A DNA stretch of 37,566 bases. Source: Halopseudomonas oceani. Lineage in GTDB: Bacteria; Pseudomonadota; Gammaproteobacteria; Pseudomonadales; Pseudomonadaceae. This document shows positions 1 to 6,342 of this stretch, in pieces. A model generated the notes under the pieces. The model had not been told where the DNA came from, searched no databases, and saw nothing but the letters and a program-made list of their open reading frames with translations. Positions within the stretch are counted from its first letter, which is position 1. Each line of letters opens with the position of its first letter. The translations under genes were made by a program, and so were the position numbers. The stretch covers positions 1 through 37,566 of the forward strand of contig NZ_PPSK01000024.1 of the NCBI RefSeq assembly GCF_002903165.1. The letters run 5' to 3'.

Positions 1-1
1 A

Positions 2-1003
2 TCTTTATTAGATGCAATAGGTAAATATTGCGACGATTTAGAGTATCAGGTGGGGAATAAGCATAGAATAGGAGCATTTCTATCCTTAAAAGATGTGTGT
101 AGTTATTACGAAAGCAAACATTTTTTAAGCGATCTTGAAGAGTCTGGCTATCCTAAAACCCCTGTAACAATAAGTAGCTTTTTTGGGCATGTTAAGACTG
201 TGTGTGAGCAGTTATTGATGTTTTTTATTTGTTCTGAAATATCAAATTCTGTACAGGCTCGACCTCTAGCAGCATTGCTAACTCAGATACTCAACGAAGG
301 GCATTACGGTAAAGAAATTCTTATTCAAGGAGAATCATATGTGTTATCGAGAGATTCACTTTCAGATTCTCTCGATTGTTTGAATGATTTATTTGTCAAT
401 AGATATGATCAGACGGTCGGATCACATATTCTAGATTTTCTAGTCAGCATATTCTCTGCGTTTGAATATTGGATTACGAAAATATCTGAAAACTATGGGG
501 ATGAAATGACTGAAAGATATACATTGAGTAGGTTAAGGAAATGTAGAAAGCATCTTGATGACTATGAAAAATCTTCAAGCGAAGAAGAAAAAAATAAACA
601 CCTTTCAAGGCTGAGATCGGTTCCTGGAAATTTTATATCTTTTCCTGATAAATTTGATTTTGTAATAAATAAAGCAAGCGAAAAAAATTATCCTCGTGAC
701 TTAAAAATCGATAAAAATATAGTTGATTTCATCAGGGCGGCTAGAAACACAGTGCATAATGGTGGGGTGCACAAAGGCAATGACATAGAGTTGATCCATA
801 AAGAAGTAATTCATAAATTAATCAAAAATAAACCTATGTTTCATAATGATTATAATGATTATAATGATTATAATGATTATAATGATTATAATGATTTGAT
901 TGATTTGTGTGCAAGTCTTGTAGATATCTATGAATCAATAATTACAGTGCTAAAAAATGATCTTGATAAGGAATCGCTTAGAGACTTATCGATGGAAGTG
1001 TGA
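2..1003 (+). CDS. Partial AT-rich gene of unknown function with HEPN-like motif
   Basis: The reading frame is open from base 2 with no stop, so the gene most likely begins outside the window; a GTG at 50 exists but has no convincing ribosome binding site. At least 333 residues are visible. The product is soluble, rich in Lys, Asp, Ser and Ile, with no signal peptide. Near the C-terminal third it has the stretch RAARNTVHNGG (about base 737 onwards), which resembles the Rx4-6H motif of HEPN-type RNases, but I cannot name a family. About 35 residues later comes an in-frame NDY repeat. The base composition is strikingly AT-rich compared with the GC-rich genes further right. An attC-like site follows six bases after the stop, so I infer that it is an integron cassette gene. 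The function is unknown; a toxin or defence role is only a guess from the motif. Confidence 0.75.
   Translation, partial: SLLDAIGKYCDDLEYQVGNKHRIGAFLSLKDVCSYYESKHFLSDLEESGYPKTPVTISSFFGHVKTVCEQLLMFFICSEISNSVQARPLAALLTQILNEGHYGKEILIQGESYVLSRDSLSDSLDCLNDLFVNRYDQTVGSHILDFLVSIFSAFEYWITKISENYGDEMTERYTLSRLRKCRKHLDDYEKSSSEEEKNKHLSRLRSVPGNFISFPDKFDFVINKASEKNYPRDLKIDKNIVDFIRAARNTVHNGGVHKGNDIELIHKEVIHKLIKNKPMFHNDYNDYNDYNDYNDYNDLIDLCASLVDIYESIITVLKNDLDKESLRDLSMEV
845..897 (+). repeat. In-frame 9-bp tandem repeat (NDY)
   Basis: Five perfect copies of aatgattat (845-889) are followed by an eight-base partial copy. The unit is a multiple of three and lies in frame, giving five NDY triplets and a final ND. 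Copy number could change by slippage without shifting the frame, altering only the length of an Asp/Asn/Tyr linker. Confidence 0.95.
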
Positions 1004-1008
1004 TCTAT

Positions 1009-1080
1009 GGATAACAAGCCACTCCACACGGAAATTTTACTCGCTGCGCTCCCAAAATTCCGGTGAGTGGGGCGTTATAA
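1009..1080 (+). mobile_element. attC-like integron recombination site 1
   Basis: The outer boxes are GGATAAC (1009-1015) and GTTATAA (1074-1080). The arm 1011-1031 is largely complementary to 1060-1078, sharing the ATAAC core, CCACTC and an ACGG/CCGG end, with the few unpaired bases typical of attC. A second internal stem pairs GGAAATTTT (1030-1038) with AAAATTCC (1054-1061) around a CGCTGCG loop. Length is 72 bp, within the known attC range. It lies just after one gene and just before the next in the same orientation, as in a cassette array. Confidence 0.8.
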
Positions 1081-1101
1081 GCCATAAGGAGTTGTTTCGT
1101 A

Positions 1102-1677
1102 GTGACTGAACAACAAGAAAAGCTCGGTACGTTCACATATGTTGTTGGTGTTATGTCGTTCATACCGTTGATCGGTGTCCTATTTGGTCTGGTGGCAATA
1201 GTTTGGGGCCTGGCTACAAAGAAAACCGGAGGCAAAATGCTTGCCCTAATTGGAGGAGGCGGCATAGCTTTCACCGTCGTTCTCTATTCTTCATTGTTCT
1301 ACTTTAGCTTCGTCCAACGTGGTGGCGTCTATGACGATCTTAGAGCCAAATTAAGCAAAAGTATGATTACTTCACTTGTCCAAGCCATAGAGTTCTATAA
1401 AACACAAAATGGCCATTACCCTGATTCGCTAGAAACATTGCGTGAATCACTACCAGAAAACTCTATAGTGTTCGTGTTCGATCCCACGAATATCAAAATG
1501 GGTGGCGAGTCGCGCTATTACCACTATGAATTAAAAGATCCATCTCACTATTACCTGTTGGGGGTCGGCCCAGATGAAAAGCCATACACAAGTGACGATG
1601 TTCTACCAGACATAGAGGTAAAGCCAAACAGTGGTATCGGCTTACTTATCCATGAAGGAAGTAGAAATGGCTTGTAA
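1102..1677 (+). CDS. Integron cassette protein: two-TM protein with pseudopilin-like C-terminus
   Basis: The start is GTG at 1102, supported by AAGGAG at 1086-1091 with a ten-base gap. The product has 191 residues. The N-terminal 75 residues contain two hydrophobic spans (about 11-36 and 46-68) separated by a short Lys/Gly-rich loop, resembling small DUF4190-type membrane modules. The rest is soluble: a helix with an FYKTQNGHYPDSLETL-like stretch, then VGPDEKPYTSDDVLPD near 153-168. That layout (helix, NGxYP, then GpDg..TsDD) is seen in type II secretion major pseudopilins of the GspG type, but no prepilin peptidase site precedes it, so I do not call it a pseudopilin. The TAA stop forms part of the next attC-like sequence. 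It is flanked by recombination sites, so it is probably a mobile cassette. The function is unknown. Confidence 0.8.
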   Translation: MTEQQEKLGTFTYVVGVMSFIPLIGVLFGLVAIVWGLATKKTGGKMLALIGGGGIAFTVVLYSSLFYFSFVQRGGVYDDLRAKLSKSMITSLVQAIEFYKTQNGHYPDSLETLRESLPENSIVFVFDPTNIKMGGESRYYHYELKDPSHYYLLGVGPDEKPYTSDDVLPDIEVKPNSGIGLLIHEGSRNGL

Positions 1678-1725
1678 CAAGTCGCTCGTTCGGACGCAAA
1701 CTACGCTGCGCTTCGTTTGCGCCGC
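1675..1725 (+). mobile_element. Degenerate or truncated attC-like sequence 2
   Basis: The stop codon of the preceding gene is embedded in TGTAACAAGTCGCTC, a typical left arm of attC. An internal hairpin follows, with CGCAAAC (1695-1701) pairing with GTTTGCG (1715-1721) around a loop containing CGCTGCGC. The expected right arm ending in GCGTTA is not visible; the sequence runs straight into the next gene. I read this as the left part of an attC whose right half has been lost or has diverged. Confidence 0.55.
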
Positions 1726-2055
1726 ATGGCTTCAACGCTATCGCGCTATCAACTTTGGAATCTGGGTTTGAAAAAAATTATTCTTGTAGGTCTTTTGGGC
1801 TTCGGTGCGTGGAGCCTTTACAAACAAAGTATCGATACTGCGCCAAGCGCTATCCACACCAGCTCGGGCTCAGGAGATCTTCGTAGCGAAGCACCTATTC
1901 ACAGCACTCACCAAAGCTTCAGATGTGACGGGCGGCAGCATTGCAGTCAAATGACTTCTAGAGCAGAAGCCGAATTTTTCACAAGGAACTGCCCAAATAC
2001 CAAAATGGATGGCGACCGTGATGGAATCCCGTGTGAAAACGACTCTCGATTCTAA
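1726..2055 (+). CDS. Excalibur-domain membrane-anchored cassette protein
   Basis: I chose ATG at 1726, giving 109 residues; a TTG three codons earlier would lie within the attC-like hairpin, and no clear ribosome binding site precedes either. Residues about 17-35 form one hydrophobic span after a short basic leader, so the protein is probably anchored in the inner membrane with the rest outside. A Ser/Thr-rich linker leads to a C-terminal excalibur domain: the FRCDGRQHCSQM segment, then SRAEAEFF, four cysteines overall, and MDGDRDGIPCE, which is the DxDxDGxxCE calcium-binding signature. Such domains occur alone or attached to nucleases and surface proteins; here no enzyme domain is present. 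The gene lies between a degenerate attC and a good attC-like site, so it is probably the last cassette of the array. Confidence 0.8.
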   Translation: MASTLSRYQLWNLGLKKIILVGLLGFGAWSLYKQSIDTAPSAIHTSSGSGDLRSEAPIHSTHQSFRCDGRQHCSQMTSRAEAEFFTRNCPNTKMDGDRDGIPCENDSRF

Positions 2056-2064
2056 CGGTGTTGG

Positions 2065-2148
2065 TTATAACCCGGGGCTCAAGTGCGTTCTTGTCTGCGG
2101 CCTCCGCCGGAGGCCCTTTTCAGGGCTCCGTTTAGCTTTGCGTTAGTC
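2065..2148 (+). mobile_element. attC-like site 3, right end of cassette array
   Basis: The left box is TTATAAC (2065-2071) followed by a GGGGCTCAAG arm; the right end TTTAGCTTTGCGTTAG (2131-2146) is the usual form of an attC right arm. In between is a perfect stem GGCCTCC/GGAGGCC (2099-2115). Complementarity of the outer arms is partial, weaker than at site 1. No further attC-like site is seen to the right, so this probably marks the distal boundary of the array. Confidence 0.6.
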
Positions 2149-2171
2149 CGCTACTACTAGGACCAACCAAA

Positions 2172-2671
2172 TTGAAACGAGTTATCCCGTCAGTCATTCT
2201 GGCGATTCTCCTTGTTACGCTGCTGTCAGAGTTATTCAAGCTGATTGATTTTTACCGTGCGCCCGCTGCCTTTGCGTTGCTGGCTCATGTCTCTGCCGTC
2301 CATGATGTTGTGCTGCACCAATATGACTTTGCCTTTCTGCTGATCAAGCTACTGGCATCGCTTGTCGTGTTTGCGTACTGGTGCAGGGTGGTCTTTGGCC
2401 TGAGCGGCTCGGTTGGCTCCGCTACGGTACGTTTATCTACGCTGGCTTTCAGTTGCTGGTGGGTGTGTTGGTGGTGACGGGTATAAACGGGTCGCTGCAA
2501 TTTGCTGCTGGCCTGCCGGCGGCGTTATGGGATTTCTCGCTGCTGGCTGCAGTGGGTGCGTGGGGTGTGATCCTGTATCTGGGGTGCGTTGTGGTTGGGG
2601 AGCCGCTGCGACTGGTTGTTCTGGCGCAGCGTCATCATCGACGGATTGTCGGGCAGCAAAGTGGAGAGTGA
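2172..2671 (+). pseudogene. Frameshifted small multi-TM membrane protein
   Basis: Two open frames together make one plausible membrane protein. The first starts at TTG 2172 and gives about 75 sensible residues with hydrophobic spans (MKRVIPSVILAILLVTLL and FLLIKLLASLVVFAYW), after which its tail becomes Trp/Cys/Ser-rich and stops at 2477. The frame that begins around 2390 continues with spans such as FQLLVGVLVVTG and GVILYLGCVVVG and ends at 2671. Joining them near 2395-2415 by a one-base shift would give about 165 residues and four spans. The second frame ends one base before the racemase ATG, which suggests translational coupling in the ancestral gene. I infer a frameshift mutation or a sequencing error; the family is not recognised. 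Confidence 0.6.
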
Positions 2672-2672
2672 T

Positions 2673-3374
2673 ATGAAAACTGTCGGGTTGCTGGGTGGCA
2701 TGAGCTGGGAAAGCACGGCCGGCTATTACAAGGCGATCAACGAAGGTGTCAAACAGCAGCTGGGTGGTCTGCATTCCGCCAGGATCGTGTTGTTCAGTGT
2801 CGATTTCGAGCCAATCGAGCGGTTGCAGCGTGAGGGCGACTGGGAGGGTGCGGCGCGGGTGCTGGCTGAAGCAGCCCGGAAGATTGAAGGGGCCGGAGCG
2901 GATTTTCTGTTGATCTGTACCAACACCATGCACAAGGTAGCGCCGCAGATTCAGAGTGCTATCGGCATCCCGTTGCTGCATATCGCCGATGCGACCGCAG
3001 ACGTGCTGGTCAGCAACCAGGTGAAAAAGGTCGGCCTGCTCGGCACGGCGTTCACCATGGAGCAGGACTTTTACAAGGGCAGGCTGCAGGAGCAGTTCGG
3101 CATCGAGGTAATGGTGCCCGCAGCGGACGACCGCCGAATCGTGCATTCGGTTATATACGAGGAGCTGTGCCTGGGCACAATCACTCCGGAGTCAAAGGCC
3201 GAGTTTCTGCGCATTATCGATGGGTTGCTTGCGAGCGGGGCAGAGGGAGTGATTCTTGGCTGCACCGAAATCAGCATGCTGGTCACGCAGGCTGATACCG
3301 CGGTGCCGCTTTATGACACTACCCGGATTCACGCAGACAGGGCGGTTGCCGAGCTGATCCGGACTGCCAACTAA
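2673..3374 (+). CDS. Aspartate/glutamate racemase family protein
   Basis: The start is ATG 2673, with GGAG at 2663-2666; the frame is open further upstream, but that extension overlaps the preceding gene. The 233-residue product has the two-domain Asp/Glu racemase fold. The N-terminus VGLLGGMSWEST is the family opening. The two catalytic cysteines are present: Cys82 in ICTNTMHK and Cys197 in LGCTEIS. Both are needed for two-base racemisation, so the enzyme should be active, without a cofactor, on aspartate or a related amino acid. Length matches the YgeA-like branch (about 230). It is cytoplasmic. It directly follows the broken membrane gene and may have been co-transcribed with it. The substrate cannot be decided from sequence alone. 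Confidence 0.9.
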   Translation: MKTVGLLGGMSWESTAGYYKAINEGVKQQLGGLHSARIVLFSVDFEPIERLQREGDWEGAARVLAEAARKIEGAGADFLLICTNTMHKVAPQIQSAIGIPLLHIADATADVLVSNQVKKVGLLGTAFTMEQDFYKGRLQEQFGIEVMVPAADDRRIVHSVIYEELCLGTITPESKAEFLRIIDGLLASGAEGVILGCTEISMLVTQADTAVPLYDTTRIHADRAVAELIRTAN

Positions 3375-3428
3375 GCAACTGGCAGCGCATCATCAAGGCG
3401 ATGGATACCACACAGGACGTGACTCTAT

Positions 3429-3914
3429 ATGCACACCAAACACTGTATTCGCCCAATGCAGTTGGCCGATTTGCCCGCCGCTGCGGCAGTCCGTCGGCTG
3501 GCGTTTGTTCGTCAAAAAGGTTGACTCGAATGGTTCGGCGCAACGCTTAACGCCTATCCGCGTTTTCTCTGTTATCTGGCCGAAGATCAGGGCACCGTGG
3601 TGGGCTACATTCTCTGGGCCCAGAAGAGTGGCTTTCGCGATCAGGCGGTGCTGGAGCTGGATCAGATTACGGTGCTGCCTGCGCTGCACGGGCAGGGGAT
3701 TGGGCGTGCGCTGATTGACCAGTCATTGCCGCAGGTCAAGTCCGAGTTGGCGCAGCAGGGTTCGACCTTGAAGCACATCATCGTCAACACCCGTGCCGAC
3801 AACCATGCACAGCAGCTTTATCGGGACGCCCTTGGCGCTGAGGTGGTGGCGACGATCAGCGATCTGTATTCGGCCGATGAAGTCTTTATTGTGGCTAGGA
3901 GTCTCCTCCTTTAA
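3429..3914 (+). pseudogene. GNAT acetyltransferase interrupted by one in-frame TGA
   Basis: Starting at ATG 3429, the frame reads MHTKHCIRPMQLADLPAA..., the usual beginning of a GNAT N-acetyltransferase, but reaches TGA at 3522-3524. The same frame then continues without any shift through LNAYPRF, LAEDQGTVVGYILWA and the acetyl-CoA-binding motif QITVLPALHGQGIGRALI to a TAA at 3914. The reassembled protein would be about 160 residues, normal for the family. A restart at GTG 3597 would give only 105 residues and lose the first strands and helices. I interpret this as a recent nonsense mutation or a base-call error; nothing suggests selenocysteine insertion. Confidence 0.8.
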
Positions 3915-4040
3915 GCTCCGCTTCGGCTTGTTTGCGCCTGCTTGTCGACTTTCCCCGTTTACCTCTGGCCCGCATGTGAGCCTGCTGGTGTGAACCCGCG
4001 CGCAACCTGCCGTTCAATCCTGCCTGTATCGCCCCCTGAC

Positions 4041-4052
4041 GAGGTATACCTC
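4041..4052. promoter_or_regulatory. Perfect 12-bp palindrome upstream of a lipoprotein gene
   Basis: GAGGTATACCTC is a perfect palindrome centred 60 bases before the ATG at 4107. Its place in a 190-base gap suggests an operator, but no adjacent regulator gene is available to pair it with. Confidence 0.35.
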
Positions 4053-4106
4053 AGCCCTGGCGTGGCGCTGTTGCTGCGCAGGTGGGGCAGGCAAGGAGGC
4101 CGTTTG

Positions 4107-4736
4107 ATGGTGGGCAGAATGCTGATGCTCGGTTGTATGTTGATGCTGAGCGGCTGTGTGACCAGTGCGTTGTACGAGAGCGATGGCAAACGCTATGTGG
4201 AGCCGATCAACCAGGTCATGGTCTCGACCGATGGCGAATGGTTTGTTGTGCTGGGTATTCGACATCACTACGTGTTTCCCATGCCGGAGGAGCTGCAGCA
4301 CACCTTTGAGTCCGGGTTTTATCCTCAGGTGCGCGCCACGTTTGGCGGCTTCAAGGTGAATAATTTCAATCGCATTTCCGGGCGCTATCGTCTGTGGTTG
4401 AAACCGGAGGCCAATGAAGCGCAGCGCGCTGCCGCGCTGGAGGCCGGATATCAGCTTGAAGGTAGAACGGTCTTGTATGAAGGTGAGGTAAGCGGCAAGC
4501 GGTATTCAGCTGAGGGCTTTGATGCGCCGGAGGCGATACACACCCAGGCGCTGAATGGCTCCTATTCGATTACTGTCACCGAGGCGTTATCGCCGGGTGT
4601 GGTGGCCATGCGCACTGCCGCTACGCCGCTGGCTGTGCTGGCAGATGGCGCCGTTGTGCTGGCTGCGATTCCGCTGGTGGTCATTGTTGGCGCGGATATC
4701 GCCATTAACGGGATGCCGTCGCTGCACAGCCCTTGA
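4107..4736 (+). CDS. Predicted outer-membrane lipoprotein of unknown function
   Basis: The start is ATG 4107, with a strong AAGGAGG at 4093-4099. The frame is open further upstream, but the extra sequence looks non-coding and lacks a signal. The 209-residue product begins MVGRMLMLGCMLMLSGC: a short basic leader, hydrophobic core and lipobox LSGC, so Cys17 should be lipidated. The mature part is mixed alpha/beta with a YRLWLKPEANEAQRAAALEAGYQLEGRTVLYEGEV segment broadly split over residues 90-135, and a hydrophobic stretch near the C-terminus (about 175-202, Ala/Val-rich) that could be a membrane-contacting helix. I do not recognise the family. It is a single gene with a palindrome in front. 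Confidence 0.8.
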   Translation: MVGRMLMLGCMLMLSGCVTSALYESDGKRYVEPINQVMVSTDGEWFVVLGIRHHYVFPMPEELQHTFESGFYPQVRATFGGFKVNNFNRISGRYRLWLKPEANEAQRAAALEAGYQLEGRTVLYEGEVSGKRYSAEGFDAPEAIHTQALNGSYSITVTEALSPGVVAMRTAATPLAVLADGAVVLAAIPLVVIVGADIAINGMPSLHSP

Positions 4737-5659
4737 GAGCTGCGATCTTTCGTAGTAATGGTTTGCTCTCCCTGGAGCTAGAGCCACCGAACAGAAAGTC
4801 GTGCTTTACCTGTACCGGTGATGCCGTTACCTTGCGGATATGGCAATAAGCCAGTTCGCAAAGGCCCAAGGATGGCGTAGATTTTATTCCCAGGCAGTTC
4901 TGCTGTCGGATCATCTTCTTATCATCGGTCGCATCTGTTGCCCAGTGGTTTTGGCGGCCATGCCTTGGGCGCCGGTACCTGCGTCATTCCCTTTTATCTT
5001 TTTGCTTGCCGGGCACCAATACCGTTTGTCGTCGGTCGTGTGCGCCAGGAGCGGCCACTCGAATGGGTGTGGTCCTCATGCCGATTCACTTGCACGCGTG
5101 AAGGGAAGGCGGGCTAAAGAAACAGACAGAGCAGCTGTTAGATTACGTCAGTGGTGCAGTTGCCAAGGGCTTTGCTACTGGGGCTGCTGCCGGCTGTATC
5201 CCATCGCCTTGCAGGCCTTGCTGACGTTGCGTAGCTCTTGCGCAAAGTCCAGCAGTCTGAGCTTGCGTCGTGCTATTTTCTCCTCGGCGGTCATGCGTGC
5301 TTCTCCAGGTTACGGACAGGCAGGGGTACCCGTTTCATAACTCGGTGCGATTCAGGGTTGCCCTTGCTCGGCATTGTGGCTTTCACGTTCTACAGGTTGG
5401 AACTCAGACGATGAAAATGTACATGGGCATGGGCTACTTGGTGGAGTTAAGCGACCACTTCACCATATCCAACGGCTTTCCAATCTGCGGCACGCGGTGG
5501 ATAAGCCGCTTTACCTGACGCAGATATGTGATTAACGTCGTCACCTGGCGTTAAGCCAGTTTTATAAGTCCATGGATGGCTTGTATACGTGCGCTTGTTT
5601 TAGAGAGCTTCGTTGTACGCTGTCCTACACGCCTTAGCGCATTACAGGGAGCAGTATCG
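4737..5659. other. Mostly noncoding 0.9-kb stretch
   Basis: Several long open frames cross this stretch on the plus strand, but their translations are Ser/Arg/Cys-rich and look like chance. The only recognisable content is a minus-strand transposase fragment at 5175-5294. A short inverted repeat (TTAACG...CGTTAA near 5533-5555) and GTTAAGC copies are present, but these do not form a convincing attC. I take it as a scar region left by insertion and decay. Confidence 0.6.
5175..5294 (-). pseudogene. IS481-like transposase N-terminal fragment
   Basis: Read on the minus strand from ATG 5294 to TAG 5175, this gives 39 residues beginning MTAEEKIARRKLRLLDFA and containing NVSKACKAMGYSRQQ. That is the first helix-turn-helix of transposases of the IS481 type, whose usual continuation after SRxQ is FYE or FYR. 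Here it reads PQ and stops. GGAG precedes the ATG at a normal distance. The rest of the transposase and its DDE domain are absent from both sides, so it is a remnant of an insertion sequence. Confidence 0.65.
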
Positions 5660-6307
5660 ATGTTTGGACGTATTTCCTTGGTTGTCTTCGTGACTCTGCT
5701 CGCTGGTTGTGTGAGCACAGCAACGCTAAAACTGGATGATGAACATTCCAGCTCATTGCATGAAAAATCCTTGGTTGTTACTACGAGCGACAAGCCAGAC
5801 TTCGCCGCCATGACGGCAGGAAAAGTGATCGTTCCCCTAGTCGGTGCAGTCACAATGATTAGCGAAGGAAACAAGATCATTCGACAGCACAACGTAGAAG
5901 ACCCCGCAGCTTTTATCGGTGAAGAAATCGCCGCACAATTAGCGACGCTTCGAAGTATGAATCTTATGCCGTCGTCGGTTCCGAGCAGTGACGGTGACAT
6001 CGAATACCTGTCAGCGACGCATGCCAATCAGGATTTCGCCCTTGATGTCAGGACTATCAACTGGAGCTTTGGATACTTCCCCTCCGATTGGGACAACTAC
6101 CGCGTTATTTACAGTGCCAAGGCTCGGCTGATTGATTTACATAAGGAAGAGGTCATTGCGGAGGCCTTTTGTGCTCGTGTTCCTGAACAGTCATCGACGT
6201 CGCCGTCTTATCAACAGTTGGTGGGGGACCATGCAGCGGGGTTGAAGCGTGAGCTGCAAATTGCGGCGGAGTACTGCGTCAAAGAGCTAAGTGAAAAGTT
6301 GTTGTGA
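5660..6307 (+). CDS. Predicted lipoprotein of unknown function
   Basis: The start is ATG 5660 with AGGGAG at 5646-5651. Earlier codons in the frame lack a signal. The 215-residue product starts MFGRISLVVFVTLLAGC: signal peptide with lipobox LAGC and lipidated Cys17. The next residues are VSTAT, with no Asp at position +2, so outer-membrane sorting is expected. The body includes PAAFIGEEIAAQLATLR, a DVRTINWSFGYFPSDW segment and a C-terminal amphipathic helix ending EYCVKELSEKLL. The pattern (about 200-residue lipoprotein with central Trp-rich strand) is seen in small pseudomonad lipoproteins of unknown role. Base composition looks less GC-rich than in the genes to the right. It converges on eutR, with 35 bases between. 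Confidence 0.8.
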   Translation: MFGRISLVVFVTLLAGCVSTATLKLDDEHSSSLHEKSLVVTTSDKPDFAAMTAGKVIVPLVGAVTMISEGNKIIRQHNVEDPAAFIGEEIAAQLATLRSMNLMPSSVPSSDGDIEYLSATHANQDFALDVRTINWSFGYFPSDWDNYRVIYSAKARLIDLHKEEVIAEAFCARVPEQSSTSPSYQQLVGDHAAGLKRELQIAAEYCVKELSEKLL

Positions 6308-6342
6308 TGGATACCCATTAGGGTGATGAGTTCGGCTTTGTC

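Noticed and set aside
1102..1677. Calling the cassette protein a true GspG pseudopilin
   Set aside because: It has two spans at the N-terminus and no prepilin peptidase site; only the C-terminal pattern matches.
3522..3524. TGA read as selenocysteine in the GNAT gene
   Set aside because: No SECIS-like hairpin directly follows, and GNAT enzymes are not known selenoproteins.
4840..5518. Two long plus-strand open frames in the gap between lipoprotein genes
   Set aside because: Their translations are Ser/Arg/Cys-rich, lack family motifs and have no ribosome binding site.
5436..5560. Possible extra attC from two GTTAAGC copies and an ATCCAAC upstream
   Set aside because: The arms are not complementary and no gene is oriented to use it.
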